From Agromyces cavernae (GTDB lineage: Bacteria > Actinomycetota > Actinomycetes > Actinomycetales > Microbacteriaceae), in assembly GCF_021044935.1 (NCBI RefSeq), contig NZ_JAJNMP010000003.1:1-64000 (forward strand): a DNA stretch of 64,000 nucleotides, in the 5' to 3' direction. The translations under genes were made by a program, and so were the position numbers. Shown in pieces: positions 24,446-34,879 of the stretch (positions within the stretch are counted from its first letter, which is position 1; each line of letters opens with the position of its first letter). The notes beneath the pieces are model-generated. The model was given only the letters and a program-made list of their open reading frames with translations. It was not told the origin of the DNA and did not search any database.

Positions 24446-25740
24446 TTACCCGTCTTGTCGGCCACGAGGTCGGCGACCGCGTCGAGCGTGCCCTGCGCGT
24501 CGGCCTTGCCATCGTAGAGGGCGAGGAACAGGTCGCTGATGTCGGTCGACAGGCCCGGCACCGCTGCCTCGCCCGGGTGGTTCGCGAAGCCGATGTCGCG
24601 CATGTCGAGGAAGGTCTGCGCGTGAGCCGGGTAGTCGGCCTCGAGCACCACGTCGTCGGCGCCCTGGATCGACGGCACGGCGTTGCCGCCGCCTTCGAGG
24701 CGGAAGGTCTGTCCTTCGGCGCTCAAGAACTCCGTCCAGAACGTGAAGGCGGCTTCCGACGCGTCGGTGCGACCGTTGATCGCGAGGTACGACGCGGCGA
24801 CACCCGTCGGCGCCTCTGCGCCGTCGGGCGTGGGCCAGCGGACGATGTCGTAGGACTCCGCCACGCCGGCCGATTCGACCGTGCCGATCGTGTAGCGGCC
24901 CTGCGAGAAGAATCCGGCCTTGTGGGTCACGAAGGTGCTGTCGGCGCCGGCGCCCTCGGGCATCGTGTCCGCGACGACGAAGGTGCCGTCCTGGAAGTAC
25001 TCGCCGAGGGTGTCGACCGCGGCGACCGTCGTCGGGTCATCGTTCCCGACGAACGCGCCCGACTCGTCGTACGCGGTGCCGCCCTGAGATGAGACCCAGC
25101 TCCAGTGCGTCGCCCAGTAGTTCCAGTACATGCTGCCGATGAGACCGGCCGCAGCGAGCTTGTCGTTCATCTCGAGGAACTTCTCGGTCGTCCACTCGCC
25201 GCTCTCGGCGAGGGCCGCAGGGTCCTCCGTGATGCCGGCGGCGGCGAGCGCCTCCTTGTCGTACCAGAGCACGTCGGGGTTCGAGTCGTTCGGGGCCGCG
25301 TAGGTCTCGCCGTCCTTCTGGGCGGCGCCGAACAGGCCGGGGAAGAAGTCGTCGGGCTTGGTCTGGCTCGCCTCCGACTCCATGAGCTCGTTCAGGGGCG
25401 CCAGCACGCCCGCGTCGACGAACTCGCCGATCTTGTCGTCGCCGACGTAGAAGACGTCGGGCGCGGTGTTGCTCGTGAGCTGGGCGAGCAGCTTCGAGTG
25501 GTAGTCGGCGTAGCTCGCGACGGGCTGGAGTTCGACCTTGATGTCGGGGTGTCGCTTCATGAACTCGTCGTTGAACTCCTCGAAGCGCGTGAGCTCCTCG
25601 GGGGTTCCCCACGTCGACCAGACGACGGTGTCACTGTCGGATCCACCTCCTCCCGCGCTGCATGCTGCCAGACCGATCATCAGGGCGCTCGCGGCTCCAA
25701 CCGCGAGTAGGCGCCTCATCTTCGAGTTCGCGCGGGGCAT
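24442..25740 (-). CDS. Sugar ABC transporter substrate-binding lipoprotein
   Basis: 432-aa family 1 binding protein. The lipobox is MIGLAAC|SA after a 25-residue signal peptide. TVVWSTWGTPEELTRFEEFN and FMKRHPDIKVELQPVASYAD are typical N-terminal lobe sequences, and APDVFYVGDDKIGEFVDAGV follows. First gene of the operon. A GntR operator lies 65 bp before its start. The ligand is probably an oligosaccharide processed by the co-transcribed glycosidase and the divergent GH42 enzyme. Confidence 0.94.
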   Translation of the reverse strand: MPRANSKMRRLLAVGAASALMIGLAACSAGGGGSDSDTVVWSTWGTPEELTRFEEFNDEFMKRHPDIKVELQPVASYADYHSKLLAQLTSNTAPDVFYVGDDKIGEFVDAGVLAPLNELMESEASQTKPDDFFPGLFGAAQKDGETYAAPNDSNPDVLWYDKEALAAAGITEDPAALAESGEWTTEKFLEMNDKLAAAGLIGSMYWNYWATHWSWVSSQGGTAYDESGAFVGNDDPTTVAAVDTLGEYFQDGTFVVADTMPEGAGADSTFVTHKAGFFSQGRYTIGTVESAGVAESYDIVRWPTPDGAEAPTGVAASYLAINGRTDASEAAFTFWTEFLSAEGQTFRLEGGGNAVPSIQGADDVVLEADYPAHAQTFLDMRDIGFANHPGEAAVPGLSTDISDLFLALYDGKADAQGTLDAVADLVADKTGK

Positions 25741-25804
25741 TCCGCCACCTCTTTCGTCATTGCAGGGGTACCGGCGGGGGCCGGTAACAGGAAATCACTC
25801 GCTC

Positions 25805-25820
25805 GTATTCTGTATACAAA
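25805..25820 (-). promoter_or_regulatory. GntR operator before the binding-protein operon
   Basis: GTATTCTGTATACAAA shares its first 14 bases exactly with the site at 19663-19676. It lies in the 118-bp gap upstream of the binding-protein gene, so the two arms of the locus appear to answer to the same regulator. Confidence 0.83.
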
Positions 25821-25858
25821 ACGCAGAATCGTCAAGTGCAGAAGGACTGGTGGTCGGA

Positions 25859-26548
25859 TCAGAGCCCCAGTCGCTCGAGCTCCTGGTCCATGCGACGGGC
25901 GATCTCGGCGTAACCGTCATCGTTCGGATGGACGGTGTCGGCGGACATCCACTCAGGGTGCCCCTCGATCCACCTCGACGCGCCGTCGATGTAGTCGGCG
26001 CCGACGAGTGCGGCAGCGGACTCGACCCACCCGATGATCTGCCCGACCGACTCGGGCCGCTCATCGAGGTGCCAGAAGGGCTCGACGACGACCAGTCGGG
26101 CATCGGGCAGCTCCGCCCTGAATCGCGTCAGGTCCGCCTCGATCGCGGACTCGATGTCGTCCGCGTCGGGCGGCAGCACGAAGTTGTCGTTGAGCCCCAT
26201 CGTGACGATCACGACATCGGGCGGCGGCTCGTGATCGACGATCTGGTCGACGAGATCGTCACCGGCGAAGAAGTCGCGGTTGCTGACGTACCCGATCCCA
26301 TCGACGCTCGGATTGAACTCGAACCAGCCGCGCCCGGCGCTCACGATCGTCGACCAGCGCCGCTCGGGCGAGCTCGCCCCGGTGCCGCGCGTGTACGAGT
26401 CGCCGTAGAAGGCGGCCACGACCTGACCCGCGGAAGGGGATGCCGCCTGCCCCGGCGCGGAGGTCACCGGCATCGTGCAGGCCGTCAGCGCGAGGCATCC
26501 GATCGCGACGACGATCGCCGTCGTTCGCCGGAAGCCTCGAGCGATCAC
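25859..26548 (-). CDS. SGNH/GDSL hydrolase lipoprotein
   Basis: 229-aa predicted esterase or acyl hydrolase on the outer face of the membrane. The signal peptide ends at a lipobox, LALTAC|TM. Block I is FYGDSYTRGTG with the catalytic Ser, block III is VTMGLNDNF with the Asn, and block V is DTVHPNDDG with the Asp-His pair, so the catalytic set is complete. Substrate unknown. The GTG at 26548 lies 19 nt after the asd stop, so it may be co-transcribed with asd. Confidence 0.9.
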   Translation of the reverse strand: MIARGFRRTTAIVVAIGCLALTACTMPVTSAPGQAASPSAGQVVAAFYGDSYTRGTGASSPERRWSTIVSAGRGWFEFNPSVDGIGYVSNRDFFAGDDLVDQIVDHEPPPDVVIVTMGLNDNFVLPPDADDIESAIEADLTRFRAELPDARLVVVEPFWHLDERPESVGQIIGWVESAAALVGADYIDGASRWIEGHPEWMSADTVHPNDDGYAEIARRMDQELERLGL

Positions 26549-26567
26549 GGCTCGAGCCGGGTCCGCC

Positions 26568-27740
<1,173 letters not shown>

Positions 27741-29015
27741 TCAGCGACCCGTGCCGCCGTGCACGACCGCATCGTCGTCGCCGTCGAGGTCGAACGCCGC
27801 ATGCACCGCGCGCGCGGCCGCATGCACGCTGTCGGCGCGCGTGACGACCGAGATGCGGATCTCGCTCGTCGAGATCATCTCGATGTTGATGCCCGCGTCG
27901 TAGAGCGCCTCGAACAGGCCCGCCGACACGCCCGTGGCCGAGCGCATCGCGTTGCCGACGAGCGAGAGCTTGCCGATCTGGTCGTCGTACTGCAGCGACA
28001 GGAACCCGATGGCGTCCTGTGCGCCCGCGAGGGCCGTGAGGGCCTTCTCGCCCTCGGTCTTCGGCAGCGTGAACGAGATGTCGGTGCGGCCGGTCGACGC
28101 GGCCGAGACGTTCTGCACGATCATGTCGACGTTCGCGTTCGTGTTCGCGACGATCTTGAAGATCTTGGCGGCGACACCGGGCTTGTCGGGCACGCCGACG
28201 ACCGTGATCTTGGCCTCCGAGAGGTCGACGGCGACACCGGCGATGACGGACTCTTCCACAGTTGCTCCTTCGGGAAGACGCGAGGGGTCGTAGACGATCG
28301 TCCCCTCGTTGTTGTTGAACGACGAACGCACGTGCAGGGTGACGCCGTGCCGGCGCGCGAACTCGACGGCGCGGATGTGCAGGACCTTGGCACCGGATGA
28401 GGCGAGCTCGAGCATCTCTTCGGACGTGATGCGTTCGAGCTTTCGCGCCTTCTTGACGACGCGCGGGTCGGCCGTGAACACGCCGTCGACGTCCGTGTAG
28501 ATCTCGCACACGTCGGCCTCGAGCGCCGCCGCGAGGGCGACCGCGGTCGTGTCGCTGCCGCCGCGGCCGAGGGTCGTGATGTCGCGAGTGTCGCGGTTGA
28601 AGCCCTGGAAGCCCGCCACGATGACGATCGCACCGTCGTCGAGCGCCTCACGCAACCGCACGGGGGTGACATCGACGATACGTGCGGCGCCGTGCGTGGC
28701 ATCCGTGATCATTCCGGCCTGGCTGCCGGTGAAGCTGCGCGCCTCGTGCCCCATGCTCTTGATGGCCATCGCGAGCAGCGCCATCGAGATGCGCTCACCC
28801 GCCGAGAGCAGCATGTCGAGCTCGCGCGGCGCCGGAAGCGGCGTGACCTCATTGGCGAGGTCGAGCAGCTCGTCGGTGGTGTCGCCCATCGCCGACACCG
28901 CGACGACCACGTCATTGCCCGCCTTGCGGGTCTCGACGATGCGCTTGGCGACCCGCTTGATGCTCTCCGCGTCGGCGACGGACGACCCGCCGAACTTCTG
29001 CACGATCAAGCTCAC
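27741..29015 (-). CDS. lysC: Aspartate kinase, alpha subunit
   Basis: 424-aa kinase making 4-phospho-aspartate, the first step to lysine, threonine and methionine. [20 protein letters not shown] at the N-terminus, [20 protein letters not shown] and [13 protein letters not shown] are the catalytic blocks. Two ACT domains follow (from about residue 255) with [13 protein letters not shown] and the second [20 protein letters not shown]; concerted lysine plus threonine inhibition is usual for this type. GTG start at 29015 with AGGAG 5 nt upstream. An internal start for a beta subunit lies at 28259. Confidence 0.97.
   Translation of the reverse strand: MSLIVQKFGGSSVADAESIKRVAKRIVETRKAGNDVVVAVSAMGDTTDELLDLANEVTPLPAPRELDMLLSAGERISMALLAMAIKSMGHEARSFTGSQAGMITDATHGAARIVDVTPVRLREALDDGAIVIVAGFQGFNRDTRDITTLGRGGSDTTAVALAAALEADVCEIYTDVDGVFTADPRVVKKARKLERITSEEMLELASSGAKVLHIRAVEFARRHGVTLHVRSSFNNNEGTIVYDPSRLPEGATVEESVIAGVAVDLSEAKITVVGVPDKPGVAAKIFKIVANTNANVDMIVQNVSAASTGRTDISFTLPKTEGEKALTALAGAQDAIGFLSLQYDDQIGKLSLVGNAMRSATGVSAGLFEALYDAGINIEMISTSEIRISVVTRADSVHAAARAVHAAFDLDGDDDAVVHGGTGR
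28257..28270 (-). promoter_or_regulatory. Internal ribosome binding site and GTG start of LysC beta
   Basis: On the minus strand AAGGAG (28270-28265) is followed after 5 nt by an in-frame GTG (28259-28257) encoding the V of [12 protein letters not shown]. This is the same place where corynebacterial lysC starts its regulatory beta subunit. The product would be about 172 aa, the two ACT domains only. Confidence 0.8.
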
Positions 29016-29182
29016 GTGGTCTCCTGGGGGTGGATTGCCCGCGCCGTGCTCTGCGATCGGCGCCGAAAGTCCAATCATACGGCGGGGTGCATGCGGCACC
29101 CTTCATGTGACGCCTGGGGTCGGTGCGTCCGGCTGACGACACGGCGGGTGCTTCCCCGCGGGTGCAGCGCTAGAGTGCGGTC

Positions 29183-29698
29183 ATGGCCGACGCGATCGAA
29201 GGCTGGAGCGAGTTCAACGTGGCGATGCTCGGCGCCACCGCCGCGCTCGCCGGTCTGCTCATCGTGGCGATGTCGGTGAACATCGGCGAGATCATGAAGA
29301 CGGCCACGCTCCCCTCGCGGGCCGCCGCCGCGATCGCGACGCTCGTGGTCGCGATCGTCGCGACCGCGCTCGGGCTCGTGCCCGGCCAGCCGCATTGGCT
29401 CTACGGCGCCGAGGTACTCGCGGCCACCCTCGTCGCCGGCGAGCTCGAAGTCCACGCGATGCGCACGATCCTCAACGAGCCGGGAACGAGCGGCGGGCAG
29501 CGCATCGCAAAATCGGTGGTCGGACTCCTGCCGCTCGCCTCGTTCATCGTCGGCGCGGTGCTGCTCATCGTGGGCGGCGCCGGCGGCGGGCTCGCCCTCG
29601 TCGCGGCCGGCCTCGCGTTCCTCGCCGCGGGTTCGGTGCTCGCGGTCGTGACGGCGATCCTGTACGCGTGGATCGTGCTCGTCGAGGTACTGCGCTGA
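29183..29698 (+). CDS. Hypothetical integral membrane protein
   Basis: 171 aa with about five membrane helices: FNVAMLGATAALAGLLIVAM, AIATLVVAIVATALGLV, LYGAEVLAATLVAG, LLPLASFIVGAVLLIVGGAG and LALVAAGLAFLAAGSVLAVV. Family not recognised. TAGAGT at 29171-29176 lies 6 nt before the ATG, so the mRNA is probably leaderless. Divergent from lysC; no partner. Confidence 0.83.
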   Translation: MADAIEGWSEFNVAMLGATAALAGLLIVAMSVNIGEIMKTATLPSRAAAAIATLVVAIVATALGLVPGQPHWLYGAEVLAATLVAGELEVHAMRTILNEPGTSGGQRIAKSVVGLLPLASFIVGAVLLIVGGAGGGLALVAAGLAFLAAGSVLAVVTAILYAWIVLVEVLR

Positions 29699-29754
29699 CC
29701 GGATGACCCGTAGCGCGGGCTGCCTGCGGCGCGCCGCGCGCCCTCGACGGGCGG

Positions 29755-30120
29755 TCAGTGCGGGCGGGGCATGTACCACTCGGTGTATTCGGTGGCACGG
29801 CCGCTGGGGTCGAGTCGGATGACCCAGAGGTTCAGGTAGTCCTTCTCGGCCGGGTACTCGGTGCGTCCTTGCACGATCACGAAATTGCCGGTGGGCGTCT
29901 CGTCTTCGTGGAGCAGCTTCCAGTCGAACGCCCACGTGCCCGGATCGTCGAGGTCTTCGAGCCACCCCGCGATGATCGCCTCACGGCCGCGCCTCGGCTG
30001 CGCATCGGGGGCGGTCAGGTACACGGCGTCGTCGGTGAAGAGCGCCCCGATCTGCTTGGGATCGTTCGACTCCCACGCGGCCACGTACCCTGCCACCCAC
30101 TTCGCGCCCGCGCTCACCAT
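29755..30120 (-). CDS. SnoaL-like/NTF2-fold protein
   Basis: 121 aa, a cone-shaped alpha+beta barrel protein of the nuclear-transport-factor-2 superfamily. AKWVAGYVAAWESNDPKQIG and LFTDDAVYLTAPDAQPRRGR are the classic start of the fold. Members are polyketide cyclases, isomerases or binding proteins; no substrate can be given. TAGAAC stands 6 nt before the ATG, and the GGGGAG between them could serve as a ribosome site. Confidence 0.86.
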   Translation of the reverse strand: MVSAGAKWVAGYVAAWESNDPKQIGALFTDDAVYLTAPDAQPRRGREAIIAGWLEDLDDPGTWAFDWKLLHEDETPTGNFVIVQGRTEYPAEKDYLNLWVIRLDPSGRATEYTEWYMPRPH

Positions 30121-30186
30121 CTCCCCGTTCTAGTGCCGCCGCCCGAGTGCGTCAAGCTCGGCGCACCGAGGGCCCCGCACCGCACG

Positions 30187-30783
30187 TCAGCCGACGATGC
30201 GGCGACCCTCGAACGCGCGCCCGAGGGTGACCTCGTCGGCGTACTCGAGGTCGCCGCCGACGGGCAGGCCGGAAGCGAGGCGGGTGACCTTGATCTCGAG
30301 GGTCGTGAGCAGCCGGCTGAGGTAGGTTGCCGTGGCCTCGCCCTCGAGGTTCGGGTCGGTCGCGATGATGACCTCGGTGACCGTGCCGTCGGCGAGCCGC
30401 TGCATGAGCTGGCGGATGCGAAGCTCGTCGGGGCCGATGCCGTCGATCGGGCTGATCGCGCCGCCGAGCACGTGGTAGAGCCCCCGGAACTCGCGCGTGC
30501 GCTCGATCGCGACGACGTCTTTCGCCTCTTCGACGACGCAGATGAGCGCGGGGTCGCGCCGCGGGTCGCGGCAGATCGAACACGTCGCCTGTTCGGACAC
30601 GTTGCCGCAGATCTCGCAGAACCGCACTTTGTCGCGGATCTGCACCAGGATCTCGGCGAGCCGGCTGACGTCGAAGTGCTCGGTCTGCACGATGTGGAAC
30701 GCGATGCGCTGCGCCGACTTCGGCCCGATGCCGGGCAGGCGCCCGAGCTCGTCGATCAACTCTTGGACGATGCCTTCGTACAC
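30187..30783 (-). CDS. recR: Recombination protein RecR
   Basis: 198-aa RecF-pathway protein that helps load RecA on gapped DNA with RecO. N-terminal helix-hairpin-helix ([20 protein letters not shown]), a four-Cys zinc finger ([18 protein letters not shown]) and a Toprim domain ([13 protein letters not shown] ... [16 protein letters not shown]) are all visible. Full family length. It starts 3 nt after dnaX, so it is translationally linked to it. The small ybaB gene often found between dnaX and recR is absent. Confidence 0.97.
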   Translation of the reverse strand: MYEGIVQELIDELGRLPGIGPKSAQRIAFHIVQTEHFDVSRLAEILVQIRDKVRFCEICGNVSEQATCSICRDPRRDPALICVVEEAKDVVAIERTREFRGLYHVLGGAISPIDGIGPDELRIRQLMQRLADGTVTEVIIATDPNLEGEATATYLSRLLTTLEIKVTRLASGLPVGGDLEYADEVTLGRAFEGRRIVG

Positions 30784-30786
30784 GGG

Positions 30787-33045
30787 CTAGCCACGCTCCC
30801 CGAAGCCGGTGCGGGCCTGCGGGGCCTCGGTCTCTTCGATGAAGGTCGCCCCGAGCACCTCGCGCACGACCGCCTCGCCGTAACGTTGGATGCCGCCGTC
30901 GGTCGCTGCCGGCGCCGAGGGCGCGCGGCGCGACTTCGAGGGCGCGGCCTTGGTCGCCGATGCAGGGGCACTCTTCGGCGCGGATGCCTCGACCACGACC
31001 TCGGGCTCGGGACCCGGGTCGAACGGCGGCTCGAGGTCTTCAGGCGGGGCGGCGCTGTCGTCGAGCGGCGGTGCGTCGTCGGCCGCGGCCGGCACGACTT
31101 CACGCTCGGCGACCAAGGTCGTGACGCGTGCACGCGAATCGGGCTCAGCCGCTGCGTCGACAGCAGGATCGGTCGGGATCGCCACGGTCGCCCACGAGTC
31201 GACCGGACCTGCCGGCGCGCTCGGGGCGGTGGACATGGGAGCCTGTGCCTTCGGAGCCGCGGCCTGTTGCGCGGGTCGGTCGGCCGGCTGCGGAGCGGCC
31301 GCCCCGACTCGATCGGACCCGCCGTCGGCGGCGGGCGCGCTCGCCTGCGGCGGCCCGGCGGGACCGTCGGCGCCGGGACCGGGTGCGGCATTCGCGCCGA
31401 TGACCCGCGGGAGGAACTTGACGGTCACGCCGAGCACGTCGTGGATCGCCGTGCGCAGGAGCTCGGCGGAGTTCTGGGTGCCGGTGCCCGAGCGCAGGCC
31501 CTGCACCTCGCTCGGGCTCGCGAAGCCGAGCACGAGCACGTCGTCGTCGGTGCGGTACTCGAGGACCTGCGCCGAGAGTGCGGCCATCCACGCGGTGCGC
31601 TTGGTGCGCTGCAGCGCCTGGAGCACCTCGGGCCACGCATCGCGGATCTGCTGGAGGGTCACCGGGCCGACCGGCTTCGCCTCGGCCGCAACAGCAGGTG
31701 CCGGTGCTGGGGCGGCGCGTGGCGCCGGGGCCGGGGCCGGGGCCCTGTCGGCCTCGGAAGCTCTTTGAGCCGCCGACGCATCGACGCCGACCGACGCTGC
31801 GCGGGCTGCCGGGGCCTCGGTGCGCGGCTCGGCCACTCGACCCGCCGCGGGCTCTGCAGCTCGCCCGGCGGCGAACTCGCCCCCCGCGACGCGCCGCTCG
31901 AGCTGCTCGACCCTCGCGATCGCTCCGCGCTCGGAGTCGTCGGCGCTCGGCACGAGCACTCGGGCGAGCATGAGCTCGAGGTGCAGGCGCGGCGAGGTGG
32001 CCCCGGTCATCTCGGTGAGGGTCTGGTTGACGAGGTCTGCCACGCGCGACAGTTCGGCGGAGCCGAACGCGCCGGCCTGCACGGCCATGCGGGCGAGCTC
32101 GTCTTCGGGCACCCCGCGCAGCACTGCCGCAGCCGCCGCGGGCGATGAGGCCGCGACGACGATGAGGTCGCGCAGTCGCTCGAGCAGGTCTTCGACGAAC
32201 CGCCGCGGGTCTTGCCCCGTCTGCACGACGCGGTCGGCCGCGGCGAACGCCCCCGCCGCATCGCGTGCGCCGATGGCGTCGACGACCTCGTCGAGCAGTG
32301 CGCCGTGGGTGTAGCCGAGCAGCGCCACCGCACGCTCGTAGTCGATGGTCGTGCCCTCGGAGCCGGCGATGAGCTGGTCGAGCAGCGACAGCGTGTCGCG
32401 CGGCGAACCGCCACCCGCCCGCACGACGAGCGCGAGCACCCCCGGCTCGACCGTGATGCCCTCTTCGGCGCACAGCTGCTGCACGTACTCGAGCATGGGC
32501 GCCGGCGGCACGAGCCGGAACGGGTAGTGATGCGTGCGCGAACGGATGGTGCCGAGCACTTTGTCGGGCTCGGTGGTCGCGAAGATGAACTTCACGTGCT
32601 CGGGCGGCTCTTCGACGATCTTGAGCAGCGCGTTGAACCCGCCCGACGTGACCATGTGCGCCTCGTCGATGATGAAGATCTTGAAGCGGTCGCGCGCCGG
32701 GGCGAAGATGGCGCGCTCGCGCAGGTCGCGGGCGTCGTCGACGCCGCCGTGGCTCGCCGCGTCGATCTCGACGACGTCGAGCGCCCCGCCCCCGCCCCGC
32801 GACAGCTCGACGCAACTGGGGCACACGCCGCACGGGGCATCGGTCGGACCCTCGACGCAGTTCAGGCAGCGCGCGAGAATGCGCGCCGACGTGGTCTTTC
32901 CACACCCGCGCGGACCGCTGAACAGGTACGCGTGATTGACTCGATCGGTGCGGAGCGCCGTCATCAGCGGCTCCGTCACCTGGGACTGGCCGATCATCTC
33001 GGCGAACGTCTCTGGCCGGTAGCGGCGATACAGGGCGGTGACCAC
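30787..33045 (-). CDS. dnaX: DNA polymerase III subunit gamma/tau
   Basis: 752-aa clamp-loader ATPase. It starts ALYRRYRPETFAEMIGQSQV. Walker A is SGPRGCGKTTSARI, the four-Cys zinc module is CLNCVEGPTDAPCGVCPSCV, and DEAHMVTSGGFNALLKIVEE is the Walker B region. After about residue 370 comes a long Ala/Pro-rich linker and a tau-like C-terminal domain. The GTG at 33045 follows TACGAT by 6 nt, so the mRNA is probably leaderless. No clear slippery sequence for a short gamma form was found. Confidence 0.97.
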   Translation of the reverse strand: MVTALYRRYRPETFAEMIGQSQVTEPLMTALRTDRVNHAYLFSGPRGCGKTTSARILARCLNCVEGPTDAPCGVCPSCVELSRGGGGALDVVEIDAASHGGVDDARDLRERAIFAPARDRFKIFIIDEAHMVTSGGFNALLKIVEEPPEHVKFIFATTEPDKVLGTIRSRTHHYPFRLVPPAPMLEYVQQLCAEEGITVEPGVLALVVRAGGGSPRDTLSLLDQLIAGSEGTTIDYERAVALLGYTHGALLDEVVDAIGARDAAGAFAAADRVVQTGQDPRRFVEDLLERLRDLIVVAASSPAAAAAVLRGVPEDELARMAVQAGAFGSAELSRVADLVNQTLTEMTGATSPRLHLELMLARVLVPSADDSERGAIARVEQLERRVAGGEFAAGRAAEPAAGRVAEPRTEAPAARAASVGVDASAAQRASEADRAPAPAPAPRAAPAPAPAVAAEAKPVGPVTLQQIRDAWPEVLQALQRTKRTAWMAALSAQVLEYRTDDDVLVLGFASPSEVQGLRSGTGTQNSAELLRTAIHDVLGVTVKFLPRVIGANAAPGPGADGPAGPPQASAPAADGGSDRVGAAAPQPADRPAQQAAAPKAQAPMSTAPSAPAGPVDSWATVAIPTDPAVDAAAEPDSRARVTTLVAEREVVPAAADDAPPLDDSAAPPEDLEPPFDPGPEPEVVVEASAPKSAPASATKAAPSKSRRAPSAPAATDGGIQRYGEAVVREVLGATFIEETEAPQARTGFGERG

Positions 33046-33120
33046 GCATCAATCGTAGTTGCCGCGTCTGACACGCCAGCGGATGCCGCGGGGCGTACGA
33101 TGCTCGGACGGAAGGACGTG

Positions 33121-33495
33121 ATGACGGTGACGATGATGACTCCGGCACAGCTCGAGCGGTTCCAGGCGCGTCTGCTCGCCGAACGCGCCGACGCAGAGGA
33201 ACGGCTCGTCGAGTTCGACGACGCCATGACCGAGGTGCGCGCCGCCCGTGCGGGTGCCACGGCCGACGACGAGCACGACCCCGAGGGCCCGACGATGACG
33301 CAGGAATGGTCGCAGCGCACCGCCGTGCTCGCGGACGTCAACGGCGAGCTCGCCGACATCGACCGCGCCCTCGCGCGCATCGCGGACGGCACCTACGGCG
33401 TGTGCGCGCGGTGCGGCAAGCGCATCACGGTCGGGCGCCTCGACGCGAGGCCGACCGCGACACTCTGCATCGACTGCGCGCGCCTCGCGCGCTGA
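33121..33495 (+). CDS. DksA/TraR-type zinc-finger protein
   Basis: 124 aa. An N-terminal coiled coil (PAQLERFQARLLAERADAEE, then RLVEFDDAMTEVRAAR) is followed by the C-terminal C4 finger CARCGKR ... CIDCARLAR, with two CxxC pairs 17 residues apart. DksA-family proteins enter the RNA polymerase secondary channel; actinobacterial short forms are less well known. The acidic coiled-coil tip of true DksA (DxxDxA) is not seen. ATG at 33121 with GGAAGG 5 nt upstream and TACGAT further up. Divergent from dnaX. Confidence 0.88.
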   Translation: MTVTMMTPAQLERFQARLLAERADAEERLVEFDDAMTEVRAARAGATADDEHDPEGPTMTQEWSQRTAVLADVNGELADIDRALARIADGTYGVCARCGKRITVGRLDARPTATLCIDCARLAR

Positions 33496-33500
33496 CGCGA

Positions 33501-33533
33501 GGTCTCGATACGCGGCTGCGCCGCTATTCGACC
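33501..33533. repeat. Element A copy that supplies the stop codon of the MFS gene
   Basis: GGTCTCGATACGCGGCTGCG then CCGCTATTCGACC lies between the convergent zinc-finger and MFS genes. On the minus strand its GGTCGAATAG arm is read G-GTC-GAA-TAG, so the MFS protein ends SVE-stop inside the element. Confidence 0.83.
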
Positions 33534-34879
33534 GACGTGGCGGCAGCCCCGCGCGCGGCCGCGAGACCGCCGAACGAACGCAGGTAGAGCGGGCTCGAGC
33601 CGAGCACGAGGTACAGCAGGCCGCAGGCGACGAGCGTCGGGATCAGCCCCAGCTGCTCGGCGGCGAACCCGCCGAGGAACGCCCCGAGCGGCATCGTCGC
33701 CGCGACGCCGGCCGTCGTGGCGCCGAACACCCGCGCCCGCATGCCGTTCGGGATCAGCCCGTACATCGCCGTCGAGATCATCGGGTTCAGCGCTCCGGCC
33801 GCGAGTCCCGACGCTGCGAGCACCGGCAGCAGCACGTGCACCGGCGCGCCCGCCGCCATCGCCAGGTACGGCGCAGTGCCCGCCAGCACGAAGCACATCG
33901 CGAACATCACCCGCCCCGAGAACCGGTGGCCTACGACCCCGAACAGCGCCGACCCGGCGAGGGCGCCCGCTGCGAAGCATCCGACCATGAATCCCAGCAG
34001 CGCCGGATCGCCGAGCACCTCGGTCGCGTAGAGCGGCTTCAGCACCATGACCCCGGCCGCGTCGATCGCGTTCGTGAGCGTCACGAGCACCACGATCGCC
34101 CGCAGGAGCGGCGAGGTCACGACGAACCTGATGCCGGCGACGAAGCCGGGGCCCGAGGCATCCCCCGGCTCGTGCGCATCGGTTTCGTGCGAATCGGATG
34201 CCTCGACCCGGCGTGGCACGAAGCACAGCACGAGCAGCGCCGAGACCAGGAACCCGCCTGCGTCGACGACGAGCGCCGGCATCGGGCCGAGCAGCGCGAC
34301 CAGGGCACCTGCGGCGCCCGCGCCCACCATCATCGCGGTGCGCTGCACGGCCGACTGGGCTCCGGCGGCGCGGGCGATCGGGGTGCGGGCGAGCGCCGCG
34401 AGGTCGGGCGTGATCGAGGTCTTCGCGGTGTCGCCAGGAGGGTCGAGCAAGCCGCCGAGGAAGACGAGCGCGAGCAGCACGCCGAACGGCAGGCCGACCG
34501 TCGCGTGCAGCACGGGGATCGCGAGGACCGTGAGACCGCTCGCGACATCGGCGACGATGCTCGACGTGCGGTAGCCGAAGCGGTCGACGAGGACGCCGCC
34601 GAAGGCTCCGCCGATGACGAGCGGCACCGTGGCGAACACGCCGACCACACCCGCCGCGAGCGGGGAGCCGGTCTGCGTCAGGGCGATGATCGGAATCGCG
34701 ACGAGCGCGATCGCATTGCCGCCGAGCGAGAAGAAGGCCGCGGTGAGGTTCGCGATGAGCGGGAGGCGGCGGCGCTGCGGCTGCGTCGGTCGAATCGGGC
34801 GCGCAGCGCCCGTATCGAGACCACCCGAGGGATCGAGTGCGGTAGCGGATGTCCCGGCGCCGGTTGTCGCGCCTGTCAT
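33524..34879 (-). CDS. MFS transporter (drug/enterobactin-exporter type)
   Basis: 451-aa proton-driven exporter with twelve predicted helices, starting LIANLTAAFFSLGGNAIALV. The loop 2-3 motif GGVLVDRFGYRTSSIVADV is the MFS motif A variant. A soluble His/Glu-rich central loop (EASDSHETDAHEPGDASG) separates the halves. The N-terminal tail includes GGLDTGAARPIRPTQ from element A, and the C-terminus ends in another copy. It overlaps the ArsR-type regulator stop by 4 nt, so the two form a regulator-exporter operon; the exported compound is unknown. Confidence 0.92.
   Translation of the reverse strand: MTGATTGAGTSATALDPSGGLDTGAARPIRPTQPQRRRLPLIANLTAAFFSLGGNAIALVAIPIIALTQTGSPLAAGVVGVFATVPLVIGGAFGGVLVDRFGYRTSSIVADVASGLTVLAIPVLHATVGLPFGVLLALVFLGGLLDPPGDTAKTSITPDLAALARTPIARAAGAQSAVQRTAMMVGAGAAGALVALLGPMPALVVDAGGFLVSALLVLCFVPRRVEASDSHETDAHEPGDASGPGFVAGIRFVVTSPLLRAIVVLVTLTNAIDAAGVMVLKPLYATEVLGDPALLGFMVGCFAAGALAGSALFGVVGHRFSGRVMFAMCFVLAGTAPYLAMAAGAPVHVLLPVLAASGLAAGALNPMISTAMYGLIPNGMRARVFGATTAGVAATMPLGAFLGGFAAEQLGLIPTLVACGLLYLVLGSSPLYLRSFGGLAAARGAAATSVE
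34788..34822. repeat. Element A copy in the N-terminal tail of the MFS gene
   Basis: GGTCGAATCGGGCGCGCAGC then GCCCGTATCGAGACC. On the minus strand it encodes GLDTGAARPIRPT at residues about 19-30, in the cytoplasmic tail before helix 1. Confidence 0.83.

Noticed and set aside
29758-32148. A 796-codon plus-strand frame
   Set aside because: Antisense to recR and dnaX, which have full family motifs; no family sequence in the shadow frame.
30787-33045. Programmed frameshift in dnaX
   Set aside because: No A-rich slippery run was found in the GC-rich linker, so a gamma form cannot be claimed.
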